A stretch of 64,000 nucleotides of DNA from Cladocopium goreaui (Eukaryota > Sar > Dinophyceae > Suessiales > Symbiodiniaceae): positions 1 to 64,000 of the forward strand of contig CAMXCT020002727.1 in NCBI GenBank assembly GCA_947184155.2, in the 5' to 3' direction. Below are positions 10,494 to 21,847 of this stretch, piece after piece. Each line of letters starts with the position of its first letter. The first letter of the stretch is position 1. The notes under the pieces were generated by a model, which was given only the letters and a program-made list of their open reading frames with translations, was not told the origin of the DNA and did not search any database. The translations under genes were made by a program, and so were the position numbers.

Positions 10494-10744
10494 ACATGTA
10501 ATCCTGTCAGCTTTCCAGAGAAGGTTAGTTCGCAAAAACCAACTAATGTAACTTGGGTTTAAGTTTAAATTAAAAAAAAGCGGGAGGGGGGGATTGGGGG
10601 GAGGGCGCAGCGCCTCCCCCCAAAGCAGAATGCAAGCACCTCTTCTCACATGTTACGTTGCTAGTTTTCAAGAGAAGGTTGGTCATGTGATACTCAGGGA
10701 TGTAAATACTGTGCAAAATGCATCTTACATGAAAATCAAGTATT

Positions 10745-11112
10745 TAAAGCAGGCAAAGCAAAAAAAAAGCAGAGAAGCAAAAAAGCAGAGAAGCAAAGAA
10801 ACAGGAAACGCACAAAAGCAAAACAGCAGAAAGGCAAAGAAGCAGGAAAAGCAGAAAAGCAGAGAAGCAGGAAAAGCAGAGAAGCAAAGAAACAGGAAAA
10901 GCAGAGAAGCAAAGAAACAGGAAAAACAGAAAAGCAAAAAAGCAGAAAAGCAGAGAAGCAGAGAAGCAGGAGAAGCAGAAAAGCAAAAAAACAGAAAAGG
11001 CGAGAAGCAGGATAAGCAGAAAAGCAAAAAAGCAGAAAAGCAGAGAAGCAGGAAAAGCAGGAAAAGCAGGAAAAGCAGGAAAGCAGAGAAGCAGGAAAAG
11101 CAGAGAAGCAGG
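10745..11112. repeat. Purine-rich AGAAGCA minisatellite
   Basis: Repeats of GAAGCAGAAAAGCA and GAAGCAGGAAAAGCA, nearly all purine on the + strand. It opens Lys/Glu/Gln/Arg-rich frames on + and Cys/Phe/Leu/Ser-rich frames on -. The + frame of about 228 codons extends beyond the array on both sides, but nothing else supports it as a gene. Confidence 0.85.
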
Positions 11113-11362
11113 AATCCAAAAATAATTCCTAAACCTGATCAAAAAAAAATTCCTAAAATAATTAGCCCTCCGTGGTTTTTTGCCAATCGCCAAGAAACAT
11201 TCGAATTGCGTGAAGTAGTGCTGATCAAACATGCATCTGTCGAAGTCAGAGTCATGGCCACAGCACAAATCAGGGGTTAACTCTTCACTCCAACCTCGCC
11301 GACCGCAGGAACGTGGAGCTACAATGACAGTCAGAATATATTGGTTGATTACTATGTTAGGT

Positions 11363-11560
11363 TATGTTGTGTTGTGTTGTTTTATGTCATATTTATATAT
11401 GTAGTGTGATGTTATGTTTGTTATGTTGTGTTATGTTAGAGTTCAATTATACAATATTGTATCATGTTGTTGTGTCGTGTTGTGTTGTGCTGTGCTGTGT
11501 TGTGTTGTGTTTTCGCCTGTGTTGTGTTGTGTTGTGCTGTGCTTTGTACTATCATGTATC
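11363..11560. repeat. GTTGT/GTGTT-rich low-complexity tract
   Basis: GT-rich sequence with repeated TTGTGTTGTG on the + strand. It is low complexity and not considered coding. Confidence 0.8.
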
Positions 11561-11622
11561 ATGTGCATTGATGTGTACTTCATCCTTTTCCACACATCCT
11601 ATGCCACCAATCTTCACCATTC

Positions 11623-11802
11623 CAGGGATTTTGCTTCACCCAACTGGCGTTTCCCCGAGCGTCTTCACTTCACCCCATCCGGGAAACAATACTGTCGAGC
11701 AGGAAGGGCGGTGCCACAGTCCAGCAGGAGGAGCCATAGCACCTGGGAGCGTCGTGCAAAAGAGAACTCCACTTGGACTAAAGAATCAGGCCATCCATGA
11801 GA
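11623..11802 (+). other. Coding-like stretch of uncertain frame
   Basis: After an acceptor-like CACCATTCCAG, two + strand frames stay open to the start of the next array (ILLHPTGVSPSVF and ASPNWRFPERLHF). Both look protein-like, so no frame can be chosen. It may be an exon. Confidence 0.2.
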
Positions 11803-12757
11803 TAGTATATGATAGTATATGATAGTATATGATAGTCTATGATAGCATATGATAGTATATGATAGCATATGATAGTATATGATAGTCTATGATAGTCTAT
11901 GATAGCATATGATAGTATATGATAGCATATGATAGTAGATGATAGTCTATGATAGTCTATGATAGCATATGATAGTATATGATAGTATATGATGGTAAAT
12001 GATAGCATATGGTAGTATATGATAGTAAATGATAGTATATGATAGTATATGATAGTATATGATAGTATATGATGGTCTATGATAGCATATGATAGTATAT
12101 GATAGTATATGATAGTAAATGATAGTATATGATGGTATATGATAGCATATGATAGTATATGATAGTATATGATAGCATATGATAGTATATGATAGTATAT
12201 GATAGTATATGAATGTAAATGATAGTATATGATAGTCTATGATAGTCGATATGATCGCATGTGATAGCATATGATAATATATTATAGCATATGAAAGTAC
12301 ATGATAGTATATGATAGCATATGATAGTATATGATAGGTATATGATAGTACATGAAAGTATATGATAGTAAATGATAGTACATGATAGTATATGATAGTA
12401 TATGATAGCAGAAAATACGATATGATAGCATATGATAGTATATGATAGTATATGATAGTACATGATAGTATATGATAGTATATGATAGTATATTGTAGTA
12501 TATGATAGTAGTTGATAACATAAAATACGATATTATGGCAGGATTATAGCATATGATAGCATATGATAGTATATGATAGTATATGATAGCATTTGATAAT
12601 ATATGATAGCATATGATAGTATATGATAGTATAGGATAGTATATGATAGTATATGAATGTATTTGATAGTATATGATAGCAGAACAAATACGATATGATA
12701 GCAAATGATAGCAAATGATAGCATATGATAGTTTATGATATTGTGATAATATACCCT
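11803..12757. repeat. ATATGATAGT decamer array
   Basis: About 950 bases of a 10-base unit (ATATGATAGT with C/T/A changes and occasional 1-6 base slips). The - strand translates as Ile/Tyr/His/Leu/Ser repeats in every frame because the period is not a multiple of three. Confidence 0.95.
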
Positions 12758-13023
12758 TAGAACTTGAGAAGTTCCGTTGCGCAACCTTTCTGATTGAAAA
12801 ACCCTGTGTACGTTTCACATCTCCCAAACTGAAACGCCGCAACTCTGTTATAAGTTGGTGTTTGTGATGATATTTGTTTGTTTTATTATGTAGTCAGCTG
12901 CCAATCAAGGAGAATAGTACTGGGAACAATCACGGAGGGAATTTGGTGAGAATAAAACACAGCAGATTCCAGCAGTGAAAAGAGATCTATAGGACTCAAC
13001 CTCAACAAGTTTTACAGTCAGTG

Positions 13024-13285
13024 TACCCTCTGGTAAACTAACATAACTATGAAAAATCACCATAGCTATACTGGGTAAATCAACGAACTAAATGCTCACC
13101 CAAATGCTCTATGTATGGTATATTTACCTACAAAACTGGGTGATTTTGAAGGTAAATGTTAATACATATTCCATACCTGGAGCATATGGGTAATATGTAT
13201 ATATATATATATTATTATATTATGATGGGTAAATCCACTATAAATCACCATGTTCAATAGCAAACTGTTAGTTTACCAGGGTGTA
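13024..13285. mobile_element. Family A element with nested family F element
   Basis: Starts TACCCTCTGGTAAACTAAC and ends AGTTTACCAGGGTGTA, flanked by TGTA on both sides. It is longer than other copies because a family F element (13097-13192) and an AT tract interrupt it. The two A halves match intact copies when the insert is removed. Confidence 0.75.
13097..13192. mobile_element. Family F element, copy 1 (nested)
   Basis: Ends CACCCAAATGCTCTATGTAT and CCATACCTGGAGCATATGGG form inverted repeats. It is the near reverse complement of the copy at 63663-63757, about 50 kb away. Confidence 0.75.
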
Positions 13286-13773
13286 TTCAATGTATCATGC
13301 ATTGATCCAAGGTGCAAAGCCTGTCAGGCGGCAGCTCACATTGCTGGCCATGTGGACCGTGTTGATTTCTACAGGCGTTCCGCGTTCCAAACGGTGTGTC
13401 GGTTGAAATCCATTTTCGGATCTCATCAGATACCAAATGATACACACACATACACACATATACAAACATATACAAACTAGATGGTGCATACACCATACGA
13501 CATGTTGTATACACCATATCATTAAGGACATTAAGGACATTAGGACACACCACATATCCAACATATACCAACATATCAAATCTGAAAGTGTGTCCTAATG
13601 TCCTTAATGATCCCACAGCAGATTTGAATTTTGAATTTCACTGGTCCATTTTTTGTCGGATTTTGCTCCTTGATCTCGACGGAGAGGCCAGGCTCAGTAA
13701 AGGAAACTCACCAGGTGGAAAATCACAGATCCAAAAAAGAGATGGGATAGGATGGCTTGGTTACCACCAATAT

Positions 13774-13876
13774 CTGGTTGGTGGTTGACCTACCCCTCTG
13801 AAAAATATGAAAGTCAGTTGGGATGATTATTCCAAAGATATGGAAAAACAAAAAATGTTCCAAACCACCAACCACC
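13774..13876. mobile_element. Family B element with 10-base flanking duplication
   Basis: CTGGTTGGTGGTTGACC to CCAAACCACCAA. CCACCAATAT lies directly before it and is repeated after it, giving a long target duplication. The interior GAAAGTCAGTTGGGATGATT is shared with other B copies. Confidence 0.75.
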
Positions 13877-13922
13877 AATATCCATTTTTCAAGTCGACCT
13901 TCTTCATTTCTTCATGTTGTAC

Positions 13923-14068
13923 TCCTAATTTCAGGGATCAACAGAGTTGCGCATGACCGACTCAAGACATGACAGTTGCGCTTTGAATTTGTCAAGTCCT
14001 TTGATCCTTTGGTGGCAGGCATGCTAGCCTCGGGCGGCGCTGGGACCCAAGGCTTTTCGCTGGGTCGG
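13923..14068 (-). CDS. Putative exon, unknown protein
   Basis: The strong acceptor TTTTTTATTTCAG is followed by one base and 48 codons, RPSEKPWVPAPPEASMPATK to CATLLIPEIR, with donor AGGA|GTACAA. Pro/Ala/Ser/Lys-rich start and hydrophobic end. Family not recognised. A possible downstream exon (SPSRSRSKIRQKMDQ, stop) lies near 13.65 kb on the same strand. Confidence 0.45.
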
Positions 14069-14824
14069 CTGAAATAAAAAAGGAGGCAAACATGTAGGGA
14101 TTTAGGGGAGTTTGGCGGCAAAAACTGGGATTTAATGGGATTTAACCATAGAAAAGATTGATTCGATCAATGAATAGTGGATTTATGGGTGTGTCTGAAA
14201 TTGGACGTACATCCCAAATATGGCTATTTAATGGAGAATATCGGATTTGGGGATACCTTTATCAAGAAAAGCCTTGTGCTTTTGGGTCTTTATCACTGGT
14301 TCAGTTGAGCTGCTTTTAAATGATTTTTCAATGGCAACCCGCAACTGAACATACTCATTTCCAGTCAAGAAACGGATGCACAACTGATTTCACTTTCCGG
14401 ACCTTTGACTGTTCAATTAGATCTGACTGGCGTTATCTCAAAATTTGAACCCCCAAAATCAGTTTGTGTTTTCATCATTGTAATATCATTAGCCCATTAC
14501 AATGGGTGGGGGACACCCTTCAGTTTTGAGACATACCCATACAACTCGTACAACTCATACAACTGCAATTATTCCACACAAAGCATTGCTGTGTGACCCA
14601 CATACTTCATCCCATGTTTTCCAACATATTCTAACATATTCTGTCGCAACTAGCTAAATATACGTGTCCTACATTCATTGGCTTGGTCTTAATGGGACAT
14701 TCTCCAGGAAAACAGTGAAACATAGCAAACATCCCTGCATATTAATTGTTCCCGTTGTTTCCCCTTAATCCAACTCCGATCGTTCTCCCCATCCAAAATC
14801 ACCATCCCAGGCCCTTATTTTTTT

Positions 14825-14872
14825 TCAAGGCGCGGGAAGCTCCGCTTTCAGCAAGGCCTTCAAATCTCGCAC
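14825..14872 (-). CDS. Putative terminal exon
   Basis: Acceptor CCTGTTGCAG leads into VRDLKALLKAELPAP and a TGA. VRDLK followed by a Leu-rich helix is coding-like, and the splice site is good. It is too short to assign a function. Confidence 0.4.
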   Translation of the reverse strand: MRDLKALLKAELPAP

Positions 14873-14930
14873 CTGCAACAGGGTGGAGCCATGAAAACAG
14901 CCAGGCACAATGGAAATCAATGGAACATAA

Positions 14931-15040
14931 CCCATAGGATCCATGGTGCTGGTATATATATGCTAACATAAAGGGGGTATATTGACGGGATCCATATGTT
15001 ACCATATATATATATATAGCATACATGGATCCGTCATGGG
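14931..15040. mobile_element. Family D MITE-like element, copy 2
   Basis: CCCATAGGATCCATGGTGCT to ACATGGATCCGTCATGGG with TAA on each side (14928-14930, 15041-15043). An internal AT tract lengthens it relative to copy 1. Confidence 0.75.
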
Positions 15041-15129
15041 TAATATGATATAACATCAACTAAAAAGTGTTCGAGCATATTATTTGATATTATTTGTTTG
15101 AATGTAGCCAACTGTTGTAAACTATTGTG

Positions 15130-15340
15130 TTCACAACAGTCTCCAAGTTGCATCGTTGGAAAGTGTCTGTTTGAGTGCGGCTTCATGCGATGTTGAACCT
15201 CGATCCTATAGTGCGCCTGCGCCATTGTACTGGAGGCATCCAGTCCTCTTCCATGGGATTGCGGTTTTACGGTGGAATGCTTGAGGGAGATTTGACAAGG
15301 AGTCAAGCGGGTGACGGTCGCCAGAAACAGAAAATAGCAT
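15130..15340 (-). CDS. Possible exon, unknown protein
   Basis: An open - strand frame includes LTPCQISLKHSTVKPQSHGR and MAQAHYRIEVQHRMK. Codon use is coding-like, but no firm splice sites were fixed; the limits given are approximate. Function unknown. Confidence 0.25.
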
Positions 15341-15540
15341 GTGCTACATGAAGGTTGGCGTTTTCTTCCTGCTCGAATCCGCAAGAAGAATCCCCCAACT
15401 AACATGACCACCCTGCCAGTTACAGTATTCGGGTTGGAAGACTACTTTCATCTAAAAATCAGATATATTCTCACGTTCTATTCAATATTGTTCATTGATT
15501 TGGGGGCGGGGATGGTAGCTGATTTGGTCTCTTTCGGCAC

Positions 15541-15605
15541 CGTCGCTGGGTCCTTTCTTCTTTTCCTTCTTTTCTTCTCTGCTCTTTTCCACAGCACTGC
15601 CACGC
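15541..15605 (-). CDS. Putative Lys/Glu-rich exon
   Basis: Acceptor CGACTCTAG is followed by RGSAVEKSREEKKEKKKGPS and D plus one base before donor GACG|GTGCCG. It encodes a highly charged, probably disordered or coiled segment. The - strand reading is preferred because the + strand is a hydrophobic low-complexity frame. Confidence 0.4.
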
Positions 15606-16246
15606 CTAGAGTCGATTCAGGGGAACTACGTATGGATGGTATGGATTTGACTAAAAATGGTTAGTAAAACCCCGAAATCCACTGCAAAACATCACCATTT
15701 TCACCGGTAAAATTGAATTTTTGGGGTAAACTACATCCCATCTGCCTAAATCCTCATCATGCTGGTTGAATCCCAATCTATGCCCCGAATTGCAGATTGA
15801 CTCAGAGGTCCAGACTTGGAGCCCTCGAAAGTAGATCCTTGGCCAATCACTTTCCACCCCAAAAAGATGCAGAAAAGGTCAGATTTACCACCATTTCACA
15901 CTAGAATTTCACAATTGTTTTAAAATAATGATGTAGTATATATATATATATTATATTTTATATACATACATATATATATATATATATTAATATAATAATC
16001 AAGAATCAAGTATGCGCAAAGCAAGATCGTTTGTGAGTTTGAATTCGCAGCATGAACAATGCAGTTCTCAGTTGTATGGAAAGAAAATTGCCTACAGTAT
16101 CTTACAGTACTCTCAAGACTATTACCCTGCAGAAAATCAACATTGACATTAAAATCCATCATCTAATCATGTTCTTTGGGTTCCAAGATGAGTAAAGCCC
16201 TGTGAAAAAAAAACATGGACAGCAAAAGATATCTTGAGCTGCAAAC

Positions 16247-16310
16247 CACTGGCACTGGCTCGTGGTTGCAAGCTGGGTAGGCTCAACGACTCCATATCCT
16301 TGCGGATTTT
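16247..16310 (-). CDS. Putative exon, unknown protein
   Basis: Acceptor CCGTTTCAG, 21 codons KIRKDMESLSLPSLQPRASA and S, then one base and donor AGTG|GTTTGC. It is short but splice-bounded and coding-like. Confidence 0.35.
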
Positions 16311-16669
16311 CTGAAACGGAATATATCTATAGAGCAGATATAGATCCAACCGTGCCTTCTGAGGCAGTATGTCTGGGGTATGTTTTCGGGGCTACCTTGA
16401 TCCAGAAGGTTATATTATATCATATGTACAAGAATTTGTACATGTATATAACATATTATTACATATCACTGCCTTGCTAGGAGGGACTGACAAAGTCAGT
16501 CCCAACTACAAAAAGGGATGTTCCCAAGTCATGGGGGATTCCCTCATGATCATTCAATTTCTTGGTCCTTTTTCATGGGGAAATGATGAAACCTCTTCTG
16601 CCATGAAACCCTCTAGAATGGGGGATTGGGATTCGTACCGAAGACACAATTTGACCTTCGACGCATAAA

Positions 16670-17320
16670 AATCCCGCGGCAACAGTGCCCAGAATCGCTG
16701 CACATACTAACCTGGTTGGAGCTTCGATTGGTATGCTCCACTCTTATTATATAAATGGATACTGAACAGAGAGAATCAATGATTGTGGGTAATTAGTAAT
16801 TACTCCTATTTAGGAAACGCAAATATTGATGATTATTGAATATTATTGATGTAGGTTCTTCATACCCATGAACAGAATGAGAAAATGAAAATGCTGGTCG
16901 ATGTCACTGAATAGGGTACCCCCAAACCGATGGTCTTCAAACTATATTTTTCAATATTAAATTATTAAAGATTATTAAAGCATACCTTTGGAAATAGCAA
17001 GAAATGTGGGTATCAAATATCCAACCAATTTTTGAGGATAAACATGAATAAAACATAAATCCACATTGACTCCCTGACCCGGTCGCTGATTTCCAGACCT
17101 TATTGAGGCGCTTGGGTTTCGGACTGCGAGATCCTTAGGATCCAGGTGCAACTTCAGACTTTGCTAAGCCATGGTCCATCAAGGTGACTTACCGATTCCC
17201 CTAAGAATGGTGATTTTCCAGTTCGCAATGTCCGTAAAAACCAGACTACAGTACCCAGATTACCCAGTCTGAGTCTTGAAGTTCACAAAAGTCAAAAGTC
17301 TATGAATCTGCACTTCATCA
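16670..17320. other. Non-coding stretch
   Basis: AT-rich DNA containing a diverged family E end (GGGTACCCCCAAACCGATGG near 16915). No splice-bounded coding island was found. Confidence 0.4.
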
Positions 17321-17323
17321 TCT

Positions 17324-17485
17324 TCATCCACAGAAAATCAAGCTGCTGATTTTTGTTGCCATGGCACCCTTCCCAGCTTCGAAAATGTCGCCAACCTCCG
17401 CGAAATGACGTTGCATCACCTTCGAACAAGGACACCAATCTTCAGCGCTGCTGGATTTCTCAACAATGACCCAGTCCCCTCCGGT
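17324..17485 (-). CDS. Putative terminal exon next to a family A element
   Basis: The frame GGDWVIVEKSSSAEDWCPCS continues through HFAEVGDIFEAGKGAMATKI to a TGA at 17324-17326. It is one of the more convincing coding frames here, with CPC and mixed charged/hydrophobic residues. Its 5' side runs straight into the family A element at 17485-17591, whose terminal ACCAG or CCAGAG could be the acceptor. No continuous upstream frame could be matched. Family unknown. Confidence 0.5.
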   Translation of the reverse strand, partial: TGGDWVIVEKSSSAEDWCPCSKVMQRHFAEVGDIFEAGKGAMATKISSLIFCG

Positions 17486-17591
17486 ACCCTCTGGTAATTT
17501 AACATAGCTATTGAACATGGCCCATTTATAGTTGGTTTACCTATTGAAGATGGTGATTTTCCAGTTCGCTATGTTAGTTCACCAGAGGGTA
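17485..17591. mobile_element. Family A element
   Basis: TACCCTCTGGTAATTTAAC to AGTTCACCAGAGGGTA with TA at each edge. It lies directly against the coding frame at 17324-17485. Confidence 0.85.
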
Positions 17592-18040
17592 ATCAACCGT
17601 AGCTAGCTGGGACATCCCCAGATGAAGGTGTCAAGCGGGAACATTATCGAAGCAACTGAGGATTTTCCAGCCATCAGTACCGATCGAGGGTGAAATCAGC
17701 AGCAGTTGAATGTGATTGACACGATCTAGGCTCTCTTTTTGCATCTCCAAGGTACATAGAACATCATAGAACGTGTATATAATCTATTTCCCCATACATT
17801 CGTATCATCCGTAATTATATTGTTGGGGAAATATCCCTGTAATTCACCGTATTAAATGGTATAGGCAGCTGGGTATGGGTCAAAATCGGGTACCCCAATA
17901 ATTAGAGGGTCAATACAAACAATAGACAAGTCAATCTATGGTCCTGGGTTTTAAATGTTGAGCAACCAGTCCACATTTATATGAACTATAGTCAACTCAG
18001 GATTTTATATTTTATAGATTCAAGGATTGGTTGCAATACT
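17592..18040. other. Non-coding stretch
   Basis: AT-rich, with an eroded family E-like end (GGGTACCCCAATAATTAG near 17888). Nothing else recognised. Confidence 0.4.
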
Positions 18041-18152
18041 TACCCTCTGGTAATTTAACATAGCTATTGAAAATGGCCATAGAAATAGTGGATTTTCCCA
18101 TTAATAGCATGGTGGATCTTTCCATAGTTATGTAAACGTTTACCAGAGGGTA
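18041..18152. mobile_element. Family A element
   Basis: TACCCTCTGGTAATTTAACA to GTTTACCAGAGGGTA, TA on both sides. The interior carries GAAAATGGCCATAGAAATAG. Confidence 0.85.
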
Positions 18153-18184
18153 ATCATCTATAAAATACATCGAGTCCCTTGCAC

Positions 18185-18263
18185 TGCACTCAGATCATCC
18201 AGATCCCAGTCTGCAAATTCCGCCTGACTTCTCTTCAGCTTGACCAGCTGGAAACCCACATAC
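18185..18263 (-). CDS. Putative exon, unknown protein
   Basis: Acceptor GATGACTCGAG is followed by one base and YVGFQLVKLKRSQAEFADWD, then LDDLSA before donor GCA|GTGCAA. The acidic, aromatic C-terminal half is coding-like. Family not recognised; the + strand is also open. Confidence 0.4.
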
Positions 18264-19104
18264 CTCGAGTCATCCAGTCGTTGCTATCGGGAAACCATTG
18301 GTGCTTTCAAGGGTACGAATCCTCAGAGACTTTGAACATTGGGAAGATGTGGGTAAAGATGTGGGTACCCGACACTGAAATGGTACATCCAAGTTTCAAA
18401 TGGCTGAGTTTTCGAACAATGACTATCAATAAAGATCTGAGCAATTTTCAAGACCCTCTGTCGTCCCGTGATTCTGTCAGGTGAAACGGATTTCCCACTA
18501 TGGATTGGTTAATGATTCCCCATTCTATTTGATTAGTAACCATTCCAGAACAACTAAATTATAATAATGGAAATATTGAAAATATTCCCCCCAAACTATG
18601 GATTGTGTTAATGATTTAACAATTCCCCCCAACTAATCATCAACCGCGGTTTAGCAGCCACTGTTCATCGCTCCGCGCCGGAGATCGCTGGGATTCCAGG
18701 CGTGGAGTCATTCATCAAACGCTCCCGGCGCATCTGCTCATCCAAGCTGCTAACTCGGCGGGCCCAATGATCTCTGAGTTGGAAGGGAACATGTGCAGTT
18801 GAAACGTGTTGAAACGTGTTGAAACGATGGCAGGTTCAACTGCAAATGTTCCATTCAAATTTCGGAAAATGATCGGTATATAAGACATGATGAGACTATA
18901 CATGTGCATGGGATTTGTCACTGTGATTGGATTGAATTCACTGCCTAGTAAGATCCTTTCACCCCAGGATTAGTAATTCCCATTGAATCATTACCCTCCA
19001 GTAAATTAACACAGACCCTGGCAGACAGGGGTTGAAAGACTAGTTTCCACTAAAAAATGTTTTTTCCCCACCTGCCAGGTGAGGGTTGTTAGATTTTATG
19101 TCAG

Positions 19105-19205
19105 TTGCCTCCTCCTCCTCCTCCTGCTCCTCCTGCTCCTCCTCCTCCTGCTCCTCCTCCTCCTCTCCTCCTCCTCCTCGTCCTCCTCGTCGTCCTCGTC
19201 GTCCT
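19105..19205. repeat. CCTCCTGCT/CCTCGT microsatellite
   Basis: Pyrimidine-rich CCTCCT/GCTCCT repeats that grade into CGTCCT. It gives Leu, Ser or Pro runs in the three + frames. Confidence 0.9.
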
Positions 19206-19229
19206 TGCTCAACTGCGACCCGCGATCCA

Positions 19230-19492
19230 CAGTGTTCTCTGCCGGACCTCAACCACGACCATCCACGCCCAGTGTTCCCTGCCGGACCTCAACCACGACC
19301 ATCCGCGCCCAGTGTTCCCTGCCGGACCTCAACCGCGACCATCCGCGCCCAGTGTTCCCTGCCGGACCTCAACCGCGACCATCCGCGCCCAGTGTTCCCT
19401 GCCGGACCTCAACCACAACCATCCGTGCCAGTGTTCCCTGCCGGACCTCAACCACGACCATCCCCGCCCAGTGTTCCCTGCCGGACCTCATG
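19230..19492. repeat. 40-bp tandem array
   Basis: About six copies of a 40-base unit containing AGTGTTCCCTGCCGGACCTC, spaced exactly 40 (19271, 19311, 19351). As 40 is not a multiple of three, the same peptide words recur in different frames. Confidence 0.9.
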
Positions 19493-19519
19493 TGGGAAGA
19501 TATGGGACAAAGAATGTGC

Positions 19520-20292
19520 AGAAGAAAGTTAGAAAGAATGTCAGAAAGAATGTCAGAAGATATGCCAGAAGATATGCCAGATAGAATGCCAAATAGAATG
19601 CCAGATAGAATGCCAGATAGAATAGAAGAGATGTCAGAATATATGCCAGATAGAATGCCAGATAATATGCCAGAAGATATGCCAGATAGAATGCCAGAAG
19701 ATATGTCAGAATATATGCCAGAAGATATGCCAGATAGAATGCCAGAAGATATGTCAGATAGAATGCCAGAAGATTTGCCAGATAGAATGCATCAGATTTG
19801 CCAGATAGAATGCCAGAAGATATGCCAGAAGATATGCCAGAAGATATGTCAGAATATATGCCAGAAGATGTGTCAGATAGAATGCTAGAAGATATGTCAG
19901 AATATATGCCAGAAGATATGCCAGATAGAATGCCAGATTGAATGCCAGAAGATATGTCAGATAGAGTGCCAGAAGATATGCCAGATAGAATGCCAGAAGA
20001 TTTGCCAGATAGAATGCCAGAAGATTTGCCAGATAGAATGCCAGAAGATATGCCAGAAGATATGTCAGAATATATGCCAGAAGATATGCCAGATAGAATG
20101 CCAGATTGAATGCCAGAAGATATGTCAGATAGAATGCCAGAAGATATGCCAGATAGAATGCCAGAAGATATGCCAGAAGATATGCCAGAAGATATGCCAG
20201 ATCATATGCCAGAAGATATGCCAGATAGAATGCCAAATAGAATGTCAGAAGATATGTCAGATAGAATGCCAGAAGATTTGCCAGTAAGAAAA
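19520..20292. repeat. 12-bp ATGCCAGAAGAT/ATGCCAGATAGA array
   Basis: About 770 bases of 12-base units that read MPED, MPDR, MSEY or MPNR on + and LAYLLAFY on -. The + frame of about 269 codons spans this array, the 40-bp array and the CCT tract together. Three unrelated simple repeats in one frame argue against a real protein, though expression cannot be excluded. Confidence 0.9.
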
Positions 20293-20598
20293 TGTAAAAA
20301 TGTCATGGTGGGGATCACACGAAGTAAAGTAATTTTCATGGTCAAACTCTTAATTTACCAGATTTACCAGGAGGGTACTCATTGTTGTAAATCAAACTCC
20401 ATAAAATACCCCCTAGGACTCTAGGAAAATTGGCGAATGTACCGTAGTACCTACCCGATTTCTTCTTGGGACTTTCACCGATTTCCGGAGGGGCACAACC
20501 GGAGGGGATGAACCACTGACCGGATCCATGAATCTCCATGGAACATCTCCATTAATGTCCCGATAATCGTCCCGATGCTATCCTCATTGATATACAAC

Positions 20599-20766
20599 GT
20601 GGTGCCCCCCCCAGTTGTAAATAGGTGATAATCCCCATGAAAACTAGTTCGATATATCACCAACTTAACCAGAGTGAAAATTGAACTTATATAAACTAGA
20701 TATATCACCTATAAACCATAGTTATCACCAACTTAACCATAGTGAAATTGGAGTTAGTTGCACCAT
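20599..20766. mobile_element. Family C element with doubled core
   Basis: GTGGTGCCCCCCCCAGTTGT to GGAGTTAGTTGCACCATC. The inner ATATCACC...AACTTAACCA block of about 65 bases is present roughly twice. The same block occurs about four times in the related element at 55934-56226. Confidence 0.65.
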
Positions 20767-20799
20767 CTTAGCTGACTATGAGGCACCACCTTGTACGTT

Positions 20800-20935
20800 T
20801 GGAGGTTATGGAATCTGCACTTTCCACCACCGCAACGGTTCAGCATGCGGCAATCTTCTCCCCAACGCGTCCTGAGCGTTGGGCGAGGGCACGGGCGTGG
20901 GCGTTGGCCATGTGGAATTTCTATGGTTCATGGTG
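20800..20935 (+). CDS. Possible exon, unknown protein
   Basis: The + frame MESALSTTATVQHAAIFSPT, then RPERWARARAWALAMWNF, is coding-like and G/C-rich in its second half. Splice limits were not settled and the opposite strand is partly open. Limits approximate. Confidence 0.25.
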
Positions 20936-21169
20936 GGAAAAACTTGCTTCGTTGGAATGTGTTGCCATGTGCAGGTACTTACCTTGCTGACTTCCTTAGA
21001 ATAGTACGACTCTGCGATGACTTGGACTGACCATCCTCCAAAAAAGCAATGTTCCTTACATTCCACTTGGGCAAAAACATATTTGGGTGACTTGAGCACA
21101 TGCATTCTCGAGTTTTTGGTGTTAAGCCTCATCATTTGTTTGTATGAAATTTGTGTACCTTCCTTGCAG

Positions 21170-21364
21170 TTTCACCTTTCAACGAAAGGATGGCAATTTC
21201 CTGGTAACGGTCAGAGACACACTGATGGCAATGCCCTTTTTGGTGAGAACACATCCGACAGAAGATCTCAATTTCTTCAAATTCACGCTTCCGTATCCTG
21301 AAATTTTGAATATCGTGGATGCGATGTGGAAAAAACACAAGAAACAACAACATACTACCCTCTG
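21170..21364 (+). CDS. Putative exon ending at a family A element
   Basis: The good acceptor ACCTTCCTTGCAG is followed by FTFQRKDGNFLVTVRDTLMA, MPFLVRTHPTEDLNFFKF and NIVDAMWKKHKKQQH. The frame runs into the family A element at 21356, where CTG|GTAAAC could be the donor. With acceptor CCAGAG at the far end the frame continues VTPSRHFENPNPFDK to a stop; with CCAG it meets a stop at once. The - strand is also open here. Family unknown. Confidence 0.45.
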
Positions 21365-21459
21365 GTAAACTAACATAACTATGGAAAATCACCATGTTTA
21401 ATGGAAAAATCCACTATAATGGCCATTTTCAATAGCTATTTTGACATAACCAGAGGGTA
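21356..21459. mobile_element. Family A element
   Basis: TACCCTCTGGTAAACTAACA to TGACATAACCAGAGGGTA, with TA at both edges. Coding-like frames lie on both sides: + strand to the left, either strand to the right. Confidence 0.85.
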
Positions 21460-21570
21460 ACTCCAAGCCATCGTCACTTTGAGAATCCGAACCCCTTTGA
21501 CAAATCCTTGGAGAGTGACTTTTGAGGTCGCCTTCAAGGTTTGAGTCTCCGCCAGCTCATCAGGTTATGA
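21460..21570. other. Coding-like stretch, strand uncertain
   Basis: The - strand reads LAETQTLKATSKVTLQGFVK and the + strand reads PSRHFENPNPFDKSLES. Both are plausible and third-position G/C does not separate them. Probably an exon next to the family A element. Confidence 0.3.
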
Positions 21571-21744
21571 TCTTTTAAAAACCAATCATATTTGATCATA
21601 AGCTGCACAAATGGTGAGATAAACATGATGTATGCCTCTGAATAGCAGTTGTCCACAGTGTGAGTACAAGCAGTGGGAGCAATTTGTAAAGATTATGTCC
21701 TGCCACCTCGAAGAACTCAGCATCACAGTCTGCCATTGATCAAA

Positions 21745-21847
21745 TCGAATGAAAAATCCATGCCTTCGTACCGCTTTCCTTTCCTCGGAACGTTTCTCCT
21801 GTGACATCGGAGATTTCACCAATTGACGGTTTGGTCGCATGTTCATT
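21745..21847 (-). CDS. Possible exon downstream of a family D element
   Basis: Two - frames are protein-like (ATKPSIGEISDVTGETFRGK and PNRQLVKSPMSQEKRSEE). They directly follow the family D element. The frame cannot be chosen and limits are approximate. Confidence 0.3.

Noticed and set aside
13290-13440. Coding-like stretch beside a family A element
   Set aside because: The + (CIDPRCKACQAAAHIAG) and - (GTPVEINTVHMASNVSC) readings are equally good. No decision is possible from sequence alone.
18660-18800. Coding-like stretch with LLIQAANSAGPMISELEG (+) or IIGPAELAAWMSRCAGS (-)
   Set aside because: Strand ambiguous and no clear splice pair.
19079-19888. A + strand frame of about 269 codons with Leu and Ser runs and MPED/MPDR repeats
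   Set aside because: It crosses three unrelated simple arrays, and its composition follows directly from the repeat units. There are no splice-bounded or unique coding segments.
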